The notes under the pieces were generated by a model, which was not told where the DNA came from, searched no databases, and saw only the letters and a program-made list of their open reading frames with translations. Source: Streptomyces sp. RB17 (lineage in GTDB: Bacteria > Actinomycetota > Actinomycetes > Streptomycetales > Streptomycetaceae). From it: DNA of 64,000 nucleotides. The stretch is from the NCBI RefSeq assembly GCF_009604455.1, contig NZ_WEGL01000004.1, positions 682,001-746,000 on the forward strand, read 5' to 3'. Below are positions 34,261-43,481 of this stretch, piece by piece; within the stretch, counting starts at the first letter, position 1, and the number at the start of each line of letters is the position of its first letter. The position numbers were made by a program, and so were the translations under genes.

Positions 34261-34728
34261 GACCTGGGCCGGGCCGGCGACGGGGCCATGGCGGCTGGTC
34301 CGGCGTGCGGCTGGTGCGGCGTGCGGCTGGTCCGGCGTCGGCGGGCTCCGTCGGCCGGCCGTGGTGCGCCGGGCTACGGCGGCTTGGGTCGCCTGACGTA
34401 CGCCGGGTACCGGTGCGGTCGTAGCCATCGCCCGATGCCCTCGTGGCCGCGCCCCGATCATCGTCGTATGCCGGTGGCACGGGCCGTCGCGGACCGGCGG
34501 CGGGTGCCCTGACGCGCCCATGCCGCTTCCGTGACGCGCCGATGTGAGAAAAACGGCCGGAAAAATGTGGGCGCCGCGCGCATCCGGGGCGCTGGTCGAT
34601 CACGTGTGCGATATCACGTCGACCGGCCGTTCACCTCGTTGTCGCCCGTCCGTCCCTCGCTCGTCTCCCGTGCGTGCCAGTCTCCCGGCGCGGGCAGAGC
34701 CGGACGGCGCGGAAGAGGTGGGCGGGGG
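34208..34728. other. Repeat-bearing intergenic region
   Basis: This 521-bp gap after the methyltransferase gene carries the GACCC array and the 16-bp array in its first 130 bp. The rest has no frame with coding bias. The promoter of the small membrane protein should lie near its right end, where base composition is less GC-rich (34540-34640). Confidence 0.5.
34294..34341. repeat. 16-bp tandem repeat, three copies
   Basis: GCTGGTCCGGCGTGCG (34294-34309), GCTGGTGCGGCGTGCG (34310-34325) and GCTGGTCCGGCGTCGG (34326-34341). Confidence 0.9.
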
Positions 34729-34926
34729 ATGGAGAGCGGGCCGGCGATCTTCGCGGGAATGGTGTTCGCCCTGTTCGGAGGCGCCCTTCTGGCCTGGACC
34801 GGCACCCGACTCAGGCGCCGCGAACCGGTGGCCCACGGTGTGAACCAGGTCGCATCGGCAGCCCTCGCGAGCGTGGCCGGGACGGTCGCGCTGGCCCTCG
34901 GCGTGTACTGCCTGACCCGCTTCTGA
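34729..34926 (+). CDS. Small two-helix membrane protein
   Basis: A 65-aa protein, MESGPAIFAGMVFALFGGALLAWTGTRLRRREP..., with a hydrophobic helix at residues 5-25, a basic RLRRRE turn, and a second helix at about 40-60. No family name is known to me. It lies just upstream of topA on the same strand, and similar small membrane proteins are recalled there in other Streptomyces. A GAGG lies about 10 bp before the ATG. Confidence 0.65.
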   Translation: MESGPAIFAGMVFALFGGALLAWTGTRLRRREPVAHGVNQVASAALASVAGTVALALGVYCLTRF

Positions 34927-35074
34927 CGTCGCACGGCGGCGGCGGTGAGAATGCCGCGGAAGTAAGGGGAGCATCACGCTCCGGACATGCCTCGGGTGGG
35001 TACCCGGTAGTCCGGGCGGCAGGAATGCCGGTAGTCGGGTTACCGTTCGAGTGGCCGTTGTGGGCTTTTCCCGT

Positions 35075-35099
35075 TTGACACGGGGGCGGGATGTACCGT
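35075..35099 (+). promoter_or_regulatory. Candidate topA promoter with a short spacer
   Basis: A perfect -35 TTGACA (35075-35080) is followed after only 13 bp by TACCGT (35094-35099). A spacer far from 17 bp would make activity depend on DNA twist. That suits topA, whose promoter is supercoiling-sensitive in S. coelicolor (recalled). The -10 assignment is tentative. Confidence 0.4.
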
Positions 35100-35193
35100 C
35101 ACACTCCGCAGCGTCACACGTGCCAGCAGTACGCCGCGACCCCGGGAAGAAGCCCTGGGGAGGCCCCAGCGTCGACCGGAGAGAAGAGCGAAG

Positions 35194-38025
35194 TTGTCCC
35201 CGACCAGCGAGACCGCACAGGGCGGCCGCCGACTCGTCATCGTCGAGTCGCCTGCCAAGGCGAAGACGATCAAGGGCTACCTCGGCCCCGGCTACGTCGT
35301 CGAAGCGAGCGTCGGGCACATCCGCGACCTCCCCAACGGCGCCGCGGAGGTGCCCGAGAAGTACACCGGCGAGGTACGCCGCCTCGGTGTGGACGTCGAC
35401 CATGACTTCCAGCCGATCTATGTGATCAACGCCGACAAGAAGGCACAGGTCAAGAAGCTCAAGGACCTGCTGAAGGATTCCGATGAGCTCTTCCTCGCCA
35501 CCGATGAGGACCGGGAGGGCGAGGCGATCGCCTGGCACCTCCAGGAGGTCCTCAAGCCGAAGATTCCGGTCAAGCGGATGGTGTTCCACGAGATCACCAA
35601 GGACGCGATCCGCGAGGCCGTCGCCAACCCGCGCCAGCTCAACCAGAAGCTGGTCGACGCCCAGGAGACCCGTCGCATCCTCGACCGCCTCTACGGCTAC
35701 GAGGTCTCGCCGGTCCTGTGGAAGAAGGTCATGCCCCGGCTGTCGGCCGGCCGTGTCCAGTCCGTCGCCACGCGTCTCGTCGTCGAGCGGGAACGCGAGC
35801 GGATCGCTTTTCGTTCTGCCGAGTACTGGGACCTGACGGGCACCTTCGCGACCGGCCGCGCGGGCGACACGTCGGACCCGTCGTCGCTGATCGCCCGCCT
35901 GCAGACCGTCGACGGCAGGCGGATCGCGCAGGGCCGCGACTTCGACTCCCTGGGACAACTCAAGAGCGCGAACACCCTCCACCTCGACGAGGCGACCGCC
36001 CGCGCCCTCGCCGCCGCCCTGGAGAACACCCGCTTCTCCGTGCGGTCCGTCGAGTCCAAGCCGTACCGCCGCTCGCCGTACGCCCCGTTCCGTACGACGA
36101 CGCTGCAGCAGGAGGCCAGCCGCAAGCTCGGCTTCGGCGCGAAGGCGACCATGCAGGTCGCCCAGAAGCTGTACGAGAACGGCTACATCACGTACATGCG
36201 TACGGACTCCACGACGCTGAGCGACACCGCGATCGCGGCCGCCCGCGCCCAGGTCACGCAGCTGTACGGCGCCGACTACCTGCCCCCGCAGCCGCGTACC
36301 TACGCCGCCAAGGTCAAGAACGCGCAGGAGGCGCACGAGGCGATCCGCCCCTCGGGTGATCGTTTCCGCACTCCCGCCGAGACCGGCCTGACCGGTGACC
36401 AGTTCAAGCTCTACGAACTGATCTGGAAGCGGACCGTCGCCTCCCAGATGAAGGACGCGACCGGCAACAGCGTGACCGTACGGATCGGCGGCAGTGCCGC
36501 CGACGGCCGGGACGTCGAGTTCAGCGCCTCCGGCAAGACGATCACCTTCCACGGCTTCCTGAAGGCCTACGTCGAGGGTGCCGACGACCCGAACGCCGAG
36601 CTGGACGACCGCGAACGCCGGCTGCCGCAGGTCGCCGAGGGCGACGCGCTGTCCGCCGAGGAGATCACGGTCGACGGCCACGCCACCAAGCCCCCGGCCC
36701 GCTACACCGAGGCCTCCCTGGTCAAGGAGCTGGAAGAGCGCGAGATCGGCCGTCCGTCGACGTACGCGTCGATCATCGGCACGATCCTCGACCGCGGCTA
36801 CGTCTTCAAGAAGGGCACGGCCCTCGTGCCGTCCTTCCTGTCCTTCGCCGTCGTGAACCTCCTGGAGAAGCACTTCGGGCGGCTCGTCGACTACGACTTC
36901 ACCGCCAAGATGGAGGACGACCTCGACCGCATCGCCGCCGGCGAGGCCAAGGCCGTGCCGTGGCTGAAGCGTTTCTACTTCGGCGAAGGCACCGGTCACG
37001 GCGGCGCCGCCGAGGCGGGCAACGGCGACGGGGACCACCTCGGTGGCCTCAAGGAGCTGGTGACCGACCTGGGCGCGATCGACGCGCGCGAGGTGTCGTC
37101 GTTCCCGGTGGGCAACGACATCGTGCTCCGCGTCGGCCGCTACGGCCCGTACATCGAGCGCGGAGAGAAGGACACCGAGCAGCACCAGCGCGCGGACGTC
37201 CCGGACGACCTGGCGCCGGACGAGCTGTCCGTCGAGCTGGCCGAGGAGCTGCTGGCCAAGCCCAGCGGCGACTTCGAGCTGGGCACCGACCCGGCCACCG
37301 GCCACCAGATCGTCGCCAAGGCCGGCCGCTACGGCCCGTACGTCACGGAGATCCTCCCCGAGGGCACCCCGAAGACCGGCAAGAACGCGGTCAAGCCGCG
37401 CACGGCCTCCCTCTTCAAGTCGATGTCGCTCGACACGGTGACGCTCGACGACGCCCTGAAGCTGATGTCGCTGCCGCGGATCGTCGGCACCGACGCCGAG
37501 GGCCAGGAGATCACCGCGCAGAACGGCCGCTACGGCCCGTATCTGAAGAAGGGCACGGACTCGCGCTCGCTGCAGTCCGAGGACCAGCTCTTCACGATCA
37601 CGCTGGAGGAGGCGCTGGCGATCTACGCCCAGCCCAAGCAGCGTGGGCGCGCTGCCGCCAAGCCGCCGCTGAAGGAGCTGGGCGACGACCCGGTCTCCGG
37701 CAAGCCGGTGGTGGTCAAGGACGGCCGCTTCGGGCCGTACGTCACCGACGGCGAGACCAATGCGACCCTGCGCTCCGGCGACAGCGTCGAGGCGATCACC
37801 CCGGAGCGCGGCTTCGAGTTGCTCGCCGAGAAGCGCGCGAAGGCGCCCGTCAAGAAGACCGCGAAGAAGGCCCCGGCCAAGAGGGCGGCTCCGGCGAAGA
37901 AGACCGCCGCCAAGAAGACGGCGGCGAAGAAGACGACCGCGGCCGCGAAGAAGACCACGGCGAAGAAGACGACCGCCAGGAAGGCAACGGCTTCCGAGGC
38001 ACCGTCCACCGGCACGGAGGACTGA
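35194..38025 (+). CDS. topA: DNA topoisomerase I with lysine-rich C-terminal tail
   Basis: A type IA topoisomerase of 943 aa that relaxes negative supercoils. The Toprim domain begins RRLVIVESPAKAKTIKGYLG, with the metal-binding acidic triad in TDEDREGE (residues 103-110). The catalytic tyrosine is Y334 in YITYMRTDST. No zinc-finger cysteines follow. The C-terminus instead has repeated TOPRIM_C-type domains and a tail (about 895-935) of KKTAAKK repeats, known in Streptomyces to raise processivity. The start is TTG at 35194, the only start that fits. The region holding the stop codon is duplicated 109 bp further on. Confidence 0.96.
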   Translation: MSPTSETAQGGRRLVIVESPAKAKTIKGYLGPGYVVEASVGHIRDLPNGAAEVPEKYTGEVRRLGVDVDHDFQPIYVINADKKAQVKKLKDLLKDSDELFLATDEDREGEAIAWHLQEVLKPKIPVKRMVFHEITKDAIREAVANPRQLNQKLVDAQETRRILDRLYGYEVSPVLWKKVMPRLSAGRVQSVATRLVVERERERIAFRSAEYWDLTGTFATGRAGDTSDPSSLIARLQTVDGRRIAQGRDFDSLGQLKSANTLHLDEATARALAAALENTRFSVRSVESKPYRRSPYAPFRTTTLQQEASRKLGFGAKATMQVAQKLYENGYITYMRTDSTTLSDTAIAAARAQVTQLYGADYLPPQPRTYAAKVKNAQEAHEAIRPSGDRFRTPAETGLTGDQFKLYELIWKRTVASQMKDATGNSVTVRIGGSAADGRDVEFSASGKTITFHGFLKAYVEGADDPNAELDDRERRLPQVAEGDALSAEEITVDGHATKPPARYTEASLVKELEEREIGRPSTYASIIGTILDRGYVFKKGTALVPSFLSFAVVNLLEKHFGRLVDYDFTAKMEDDLDRIAAGEAKAVPWLKRFYFGEGTGHGGAAEAGNGDGDHLGGLKELVTDLGAIDAREVSSFPVGNDIVLRVGRYGPYIERGEKDTEQHQRADVPDDLAPDELSVELAEELLAKPSGDFELGTDPATGHQIVAKAGRYGPYVTEILPEGTPKTGKNAVKPRTASLFKSMSLDTVTLDDALKLMSLPRIVGTDAEGQEITAQNGRYGPYLKKGTDSRSLQSEDQLFTITLEEALAIYAQPKQRGRAAAKPPLKELGDDPVSGKPVVVKDGRFGPYVTDGETNATLRSGDSVEAITPERGFELLAEKRAKAPVKKTAKKAPAKRAAPAKKTAAKKTAAKKTTAAAKKTTAKKTTARKATASEAPSTGTED

Positions 38026-38230
38026 CAGCTCCGGCGGGTCGGGGGGTGCTGCGGCTCCGGCCCAGGGGGCGGCGGCTTGCAGACCGGGTCTGCCCTGCGG
38101 GTCCGAGGCGGTGGCTTCTGGCACGGAGGAGTGACAGCTCCCGGCGGGTCCGGGGGCCGTTGCGGCTCCGGGTGCAGGGGCGGTGGCTTGCGGGCTGGGG
38201 CCGGTGGCTTGTGGGCTGGGGTCTGCCGTG
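38011..38230. repeat. About 109-bp degenerate tandem duplication of the topA 3' end
   Basis: GGCACGGAGGACTGACAGCTCC at the end of topA is found again as GGCACGGAGGAGTGACAGCTCC 109 bp downstream (38120 onward), with matching flanks (GCGGGTC, TGCGGCTCCGG, GGTCTGCC). A third partial copy starts near 38221 (TCTGCCGTGACGGCCCGAGG). Each full copy contains a TGA. The period is not a multiple of three. Confidence 0.85.
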
Positions 38231-38652
38231 ACGGCCCGAGGCGCAGCCTCCCGCCCGATTGTCCGGCTTTCCGCCCCGTGTGCCGGCGGCGTCCGTGCCC
38301 GGTGGGCTCGCGGCTTCGTGCCCAGGGGCCTGCCGCTTCCGGCTCGGACAGCCGGACCGCCGTCGCCCGGACCGCCGGACCGCCGTCGCCCGGACCGTCA
38401 CCGCCGTCGCTGGAGAGCCAGGCCGCCGTCACCCGGACAGCCGGACCACCTTCGCCGGAGAACCGGGTCGCCGTTGCCCGGACAGCCGGAACTCCTTCGC
38501 CGGAGAGCCGGCCCCACTGCGGAGGAAGGGCTCGTCGGCGGCGTGGCTTCCGGCTTCGCGTGGCGAACGGACCGGCATCACTTTGATGTCAGGGCGTGCG
38601 CATGCCAGGAGAGGCGGGGTGTGGTGTCGGTGGCTCCGGATAGGCTGAACGC
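38026..38652. other. Repeat island between topA and tmk
   Basis: This 627-bp gap is almost wholly built of tandem repeats: the topA 3'-end duplication to about 38230 and the 22/23-bp array at 38347-38510. The final 100 bp presumably carry the tmk promoter. No gene is supported on either strand; the open frames here are by-products of the repeats. Confidence 0.7.
38347..38510. repeat. 22/23-bp tandem array, about seven units, with 45-bp superstructure
   Basis: Units start at 38347, 38370, 38393, 38414, 38436, 38459 and 38481. They are variants of GACAGCCGGACCGCCGTCG then CCCG. In the right half a 22-bp and a 23-bp unit alternate, giving two near-identical 45-bp super-units, which is 15 codons long. 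Confidence 0.9.
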
Positions 38653-41600
38653 ATGACGCGAGCCGAGCAGCCAACGGCCACCACCACAGCCCCGGACGAC
38701 GCCCTGGTCGCGGACTCCCGCGAGCGCGCCGTCCGTTCCCTGCTGCGCCGACCCGAACTGCGACGCCTGTGGAGCGCGCAGCTGGTGAGCGGCGTCGGCG
38801 ACACCCTCGCCCTCCTCGTCCTGGTCGTCCTCGCCCTCCAGGCGGCGATCGCCCAGGGCTCGTTCGGCGGTGGATACCGGGGCGTGGCGTTCGCAGTGGC
38901 GACGGTCTTCGGGGCGCGCGTCCTCGCCGCGCTGCTGTTCGGCGCGGTCCTCCTCGGCCCGCTGACCTCGCTCACCGCCCAGGAGGGCCCCCTCGACCGC
39001 CGCTGGACCATGGTCGGAGCCGACGGCGTGCGCGCCGCGCTGCTGATCGTCGCACCCCTGTGGATCGACTGGACCCCGGACAACGCGCTGGCGGTCCTGC
39101 TGGTCACCGCCTTCGTCACCGGCGTCGCCGAGCGCCTGTGGACGGTCTGCCGGGAGAGTGCGGCCCCGGCCCTGCTGCCCGGCCCGCCTCCGGAGGGCGC
39201 CACCGTACGGCCGCTGCCCGACCATATGGACGCCCTGCGCCGCCTGTCGCTGCGCACCAGCTTCCTGGCCGTCCCGCTGGCCGCCGCCGCGCTGGTCGTC
39301 GCCGCCCTGCTCAACAACCTGCTGGGCACCGGCGTGGCCTGGTTCGACCAGCACCAGGCGGCGCTCGGCGCGTATGTGGCGGCCGGTCTGTTCGCCGCCT
39401 CCCTGTCCGTGCTGACCTTCCTGGAGCTGCCCGACGTACGCACCCCGCGCGCGCGGTCCCCGCTCGAGGGCCTGCGCCGCCCGCGCACCGGCACCGGTGT
39501 CGACAAGGGCCGTACGGGCGCGATCCCGCTGCTCGTCCCGGCCTGCGCCGCGGTCGCCGGGGCCATCGCGGCGGCCGTCTCCGTGTGCGTGCTGCACGCC
39601 ACCGACATGGGTGGCGGCCCGGTCCTGTACGGCCTGCTGGTGCTGGGCCTGACCGGCGGTGTCGCCGTCGGCATCCGTTCGGCCCCCGCGCTGCTGCCCT
39701 CGCTCTCGCGCCGCCGCCTGCTCGCCCTCGCCATCGCCTTCACCGGCATCGCCCTGCTGGCCGCCGGGCTGGTCCCGGACGTCACCACGGTGCTGCTGAT
39801 CGTCACCCTCGCCGGTGTCACCGCGGGCGTGGCCGCGAACACCGGGCACGCCCTGCTCGACCAGGAGACCGAGGACTACCGCCGGGCGCGCGTCACCGGG
39901 CACCTGCACGCGGTCGTCCGGGTCTTCATAGCGCTCGGCGCCGTGATCGCACCCGTGGTCGCCGGGCTCATCGGCCGGCACCGGCTGGAGAACGGCAGGT
40001 TCGTCTTCGCGCACGGCGGCGCCTCGTTCACGCTGATGCTGGTCGGCGCGCTGCTGCTGCCGGTGGCGGCGCTGGTGCTCGCCAAGGTCGACGACCGCTC
40101 CGGCATCCCGCTGCGGCAGGACCTCAAGGACGCGCTGCTCGGCGGCGACGACCCGGTCGAGGCACCGGCGGCGAACGGCTTCTTCATCGCCCTGGAGGGC
40201 GGCGACGGCGCCGGCAAGTCCACCCAGGCCGAGGCCCTCGCGGAGTGGATCCGGGCCAAGGGCCACGAGGTCGTGCTCACCCGCGAGCCGGGGGCCACGC
40301 CCGTCGGCAAGCGGCTGCGCTCGATCCTGCTGGACGTGTCCTCGGCGGGCCTGTCGCACCGCGCGGAGGCGCTGCTGTACGCCGCCGACCGTGCCGAGCA
40401 CGTCGACACCGTCGTACGCCCCGCCCTCGAGCGCGGCGCGGTGGTCATCTCCGACCGCTACATCGACTCGTCCGTCGCCTACCAGGGCGCCGGCCGCGAT
40501 CTGTCCCCGACCGAGATCGCCCGCATCAACCGCTGGGCGACCGACGGCCTCGTTCCGCATCTGACCGTCCTGCTCGACGTCTCCCCGGAGACCGCCCGCG
40601 AGCGGTTCACCGAGGCGCCGGACCGGCTGGAGTCGGAGCCGGCGGAGTTCCACGCGCGCGTGCGGTCCGGTTTCCTCACGCTGGCCGCCGCCGACCCCGG
40701 CCGTTACCTGGTCGTGGACGCCGGCCAGGAGCCCGAGGCCGTCACCACGGTGATCCGGCACCGGCTCGACACCGTGCTGCCCCTGTCCGAGGCCGAGATC
40801 AAGGCCCAGGAGGAGGCGCGGAAGAAGGCCGAGGAGGAGGCTCGCCGCAAGGCCGAGGAAGAGGCCGCGCGCAAGGCCGAGGAGGAGCGCCTGGAGCGCG
40901 AGCGCCAGGAGGAGCTGGCCCGGCTGCGTGCCGAGGAGGAGGAACGCAAGCGCCGCGAGCTGGAGGAGGCGCAGCGCCGCGAGGCCGAACGGCAGGCGGA
41001 GGAGGCCCGGCAGCGGGCTGCGGAGGCCGCCCGGCGCGCGGAGGAGGAGCGTCTGCGGCTCCTCGCCGAGGAGAAGGCCCGCGCCGAGGAGGAGGCCCGC
41101 CGCAGGGCCGAGGAGGAGCAGCGTCGCAGGCTGGCCGAGGAGGAGGCCCGGCTGCGCGCGGAAGAGGAAGCGCGCCGGCTGGAGAAGCAGCGCAAGGCCG
41201 AGGAGGCGCTGCTGCGCGCCGAGGAGGCTCGCCGGCAGGCCGCCGAGGCAGCGGCGGCGGCCGACACGGCGGCCCGCCGTTCCAGCACGCGCCTGCCGGC
41301 CGCACCGGGCGTGGCACCGGACGCGTCGACGGTCGCGACGCCGGTGGTCTCGCCGGGACAGGGCGAGCCGGGCGGGCGTGGGGCGGCCACGGACGAGACG
41401 ACGGTGCTGCGTCCGGTTCGCGAGGAGCCGGGCGACTCCGCCGAGAACGCCCAGGATGCCGAGGCTTCCGACGCCTCCCACCCGGACTCCGAGGTGACCG
41501 CCGAACTGCCGCAGCCTCCGGGGGCTCCGGGGACGGACGAGACGGCGGTGCTGCCCCAGGTTCCAGGCGCGGCGGACGAGACGGCCGTGCTGCCCCAGGT

Positions 41601-41964
41601 TCCAGGCGCGGCGGACGACACGGCGGTGCTGCCGCCGGTGGTCCCCGGCGCGGCCGACGAGACGGCCGTACTGCCGCCCGTACGGGGTGACGATCCGGCG
41701 GACCGGATGCCGTCCGGCTTCTTCCGGGACGAGCGGCCCGCCGCGGGCCCCGACGGTTCTGAGCACCGTACGCGCGAGATGCCGCAGATCGACGCCGATG
41801 GCACCCCGCGCCGGCGGCCGCGCCCCGACTGGGCCGAGGAGACTCCGCTGGACGACCTGCCGTCGCTGGCGGACGAGCTGCTGGGGTCGTACGACGAGCG
41901 GGAGTACGGCGACCACGACGAGGAGCAGGGCCGCAGCGGTCGCGACCGGGGCCGGCGCGGCTGA
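38653..41964 (+). CDS. tmk: Three-part thymidylate kinase: MFS-like membrane domain, dTMP kinase, coiled-coil/acidic tail
   Basis: An 1103-aa protein. Residues 1-505 form an MFS-like domain of about 12 membrane segments. Residues 510-715 are a complete dTMP kinase: P-loop GGDGAGKST at 516-524, lid-side TREPG, and DRYIDSSVAYQG. Residues about 715-880 are a charged EEAR/RKAEEE coiled coil. The tail holds repeated DETAVLPQVPGAA units (about 913 and 960-1015). Kinase output feeds DNA synthesis. Fusion to a membrane domain is known in actinobacteria, though the reason is not. The TxxL pattern in the tail could be phospho-threonine FHA-docking sites (inference). Confidence 0.9.
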   Translation: MTRAEQPTATTTAPDDALVADSRERAVRSLLRRPELRRLWSAQLVSGVGDTLALLVLVVLALQAAIAQGSFGGGYRGVAFAVATVFGARVLAALLFGAVLLGPLTSLTAQEGPLDRRWTMVGADGVRAALLIVAPLWIDWTPDNALAVLLVTAFVTGVAERLWTVCRESAAPALLPGPPPEGATVRPLPDHMDALRRLSLRTSFLAVPLAAAALVVAALLNNLLGTGVAWFDQHQAALGAYVAAGLFAASLSVLTFLELPDVRTPRARSPLEGLRRPRTGTGVDKGRTGAIPLLVPACAAVAGAIAAAVSVCVLHATDMGGGPVLYGLLVLGLTGGVAVGIRSAPALLPSLSRRRLLALAIAFTGIALLAAGLVPDVTTVLLIVTLAGVTAGVAANTGHALLDQETEDYRRARVTGHLHAVVRVFIALGAVIAPVVAGLIGRHRLENGRFVFAHGGASFTLMLVGALLLPVAALVLAKVDDRSGIPLRQDLKDALLGGDDPVEAPAANGFFIALEGGDGAGKSTQAEALAEWIRAKGHEVVLTREPGATPVGKRLRSILLDVSSAGLSHRAEALLYAADRAEHVDTVVRPALERGAVVISDRYIDSSVAYQGAGRDLSPTEIARINRWATDGLVPHLTVLLDVSPETARERFTEAPDRLESEPAEFHARVRSGFLTLAAADPGRYLVVDAGQEPEAVTTVIRHRLDTVLPLSEAEIKAQEEARKKAEEEARRKAEEEAARKAEEERLERERQEELARLRAEEEERKRRELEEAQRREAERQAEEARQRAAEAARRAEEERLRLLAEEKARAEEEARRRAEEEQRRRLAEEEARLRAEEEARRLEKQRKAEEALLRAEEARRQAAEAAAAADTAARRSSTRLPAAPGVAPDASTVATPVVSPGQGEPGGRGAATDETTVLRPVREEPGDSAENAQDAEASDASHPDSEVTAELPQPPGAPGTDETAVLPQVPGAADETAVLPQVPGAADDTAVLPPVVPGAADETAVLPPVRGDDPADRMPSGFFRDERPAAGPDGSEHRTREMPQIDADGTPRRRPRPDWAEETPLDDLPSLADELLGSYDEREYGDHDEEQGRSGRDRGRRG

Positions 41965-42086
41965 TGTCCTTTCGGGACTGCGCGGGGGTGGCGCCGTCGG
42001 AGCGCCGATGGCGCCGCCCACTGTCAGTGCCCGCCCGCACAATGGAGGGCAGGAACGCGGAGTGTGACGGAAGGGCGGCGTGACCC

Positions 42087-43292
42087 ATGACCGTGTGGGA
42101 CGACCTCGTCGGGCAGGAGAAGGTGAGCGCGGTGCTCGACGCGGCCGCGCGGGACGCCGACGCCCTCGTCACGGCCGCCGCGGCCGACCGGCCGCTGCCC
42201 GAGGCGTCGAAGATGACGCACGCCTGGCTGTTCACCGGCCCGCCCGGCGCGGGCCGGAACCAGGCGGCCAGAGCCTTCGCCGCGGCCCTGCAGTGCGTGA
42301 GTCCCGACCGAGCCCTCGGCGGAGCCCCCGGCTGCGGCTTTTGCGACGGCTGCCACACCGCACTGCTCGGCACCCACGCGGACGTCACCTCGGTGGCCGC
42401 AGTGGGCTCCGAGATCCTGGTCAAGGACATGCGGGACACGGTCCGCAAGTCATTCACCTCCCCGGCGACCGGCCGCTGGCAGATCATCCTCGTCGAGGAC
42501 GCCGAGCGGCTGAACGAGAAGTCGGCCAACGCCGTCCTCAAGGCGGTCGAGGAGCCCGCCCCCCGCACGGTCTGGCTGCTGTGCGCCCCCTCCGTCGAGG
42601 ACGTCCTGCCGACGATCCGCTCCCGCTGCCGCCACCTGACCCTGCGCACGCCGTCCGTGGACGCGGTCGCCGACATGCTCGTACGGCGCGACGGCATCGA
42701 ACCCGAGATCGCGGCGGCCGCCGCCCGCGCCACCCAGGGCCACGTCGACCGCGCCCGGCGCCTGGCCACCGACCCGGCGTCCCGCGAGCGCCGCGCGGCC
42801 GTCCTCAAGCTGCCCCTGCGCCTGGACGAGGTCGGCGCCTGCCTCAAGGCCGCCCAGGAACTGGTCGACGCGGCCGCGGAGGATGCCAAGCAGCTCGCCG
42901 AGGAGATGGACGGCAAGGAGGCCGACGATCTGAAGGCGGCGCTGGGCGCGGTCCAGGGCGGCCGGTTGCCGCGCGGTACGGCGGGCGTGATGAAGGACCT
43001 CGAGGACATGCAGAAGCGCCGCAGAACCCGCACGCAGCGCGACAGCCTCGACATCGCCCTCGGCGACCTCACCGCCTTCTACCGCGACGTCCTCGCCCTC
43101 CAGCTCGGCTCCCGCGTGGCGATCGCCAACGGAGACGCCGAGGACGCCCTGGAGCGGCTGGCGCGCGGCAGCACCCCGGAATCCACCCTCCGCCGCATCG
43201 AGGCGATCGCCGCGTGCCGTGAGGCCCTCGACCGCAACGTGGCCCCGCTGCTTGCGGTGGAGGCGATGACGATGGCGCTGCGGGCCGGCTGA
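42087..43292 (+). CDS. holB: DNA polymerase III delta' subunit
   Basis: A 401-aa clamp-loader subunit. The P-loop is degenerate (TGPPGAGRNQA instead of GKT), as expected for delta', which does not hydrolyse ATP. A zinc module C-x2-C-x2-C (CGFCDGC) and the VEDAERLNEKSANAVLKAVEEP sensor region follow. It is 122 bp downstream of tmk; tmk-holB adjacency is widespread. The C-terminal part includes a longer linker than in E. coli. Confidence 0.93.
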   Translation: MTVWDDLVGQEKVSAVLDAAARDADALVTAAAADRPLPEASKMTHAWLFTGPPGAGRNQAARAFAAALQCVSPDRALGGAPGCGFCDGCHTALLGTHADVTSVAAVGSEILVKDMRDTVRKSFTSPATGRWQIILVEDAERLNEKSANAVLKAVEEPAPRTVWLLCAPSVEDVLPTIRSRCRHLTLRTPSVDAVADMLVRRDGIEPEIAAAAARATQGHVDRARRLATDPASRERRAAVLKLPLRLDEVGACLKAAQELVDAAAEDAKQLAEEMDGKEADDLKAALGAVQGGRLPRGTAGVMKDLEDMQKRRRTRTQRDSLDIALGDLTAFYRDVLALQLGSRVAIANGDAEDALERLARGSTPESTLRRIEAIAACREALDRNVAPLLAVEAMTMALRAG

Positions 43293-43358
43293 ACCGTCTC
43301 AACCGCTGCGGGCGGGCTACCCCGGCCGAGGGACGAGGTCACCGTAAGAAGACGCCGT

Positions 43359-43400
43359 CGTCCCTCGTACCGCCGCCTTCGTCCCTCGTGCCGCCGCCTT
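43359..43400. repeat. 21-bp tandem repeat, two copies plus a partial
   Basis: CGTCCCTCGTACCGCCGCCTT (43359-43379) and its one-base variant (43380-43400), with a partial third, lie 67 bp after the holB stop. Confidence 0.9.
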
Positions 43401-43481
43401 CGTCCCCGCGTATGTCCCCCGTACGAGGCCACAATCTCCACGCACCGCATACGGAGCGTCGCACAGCGTTACGCTCGCCTG

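Noticed and set aside
38347..38510. CRISPR array
   Set aside because: Units of 22-23 bp are directly adjacent with no unique spacers, and there are no cas genes. The same holds for the other arrays in the window.
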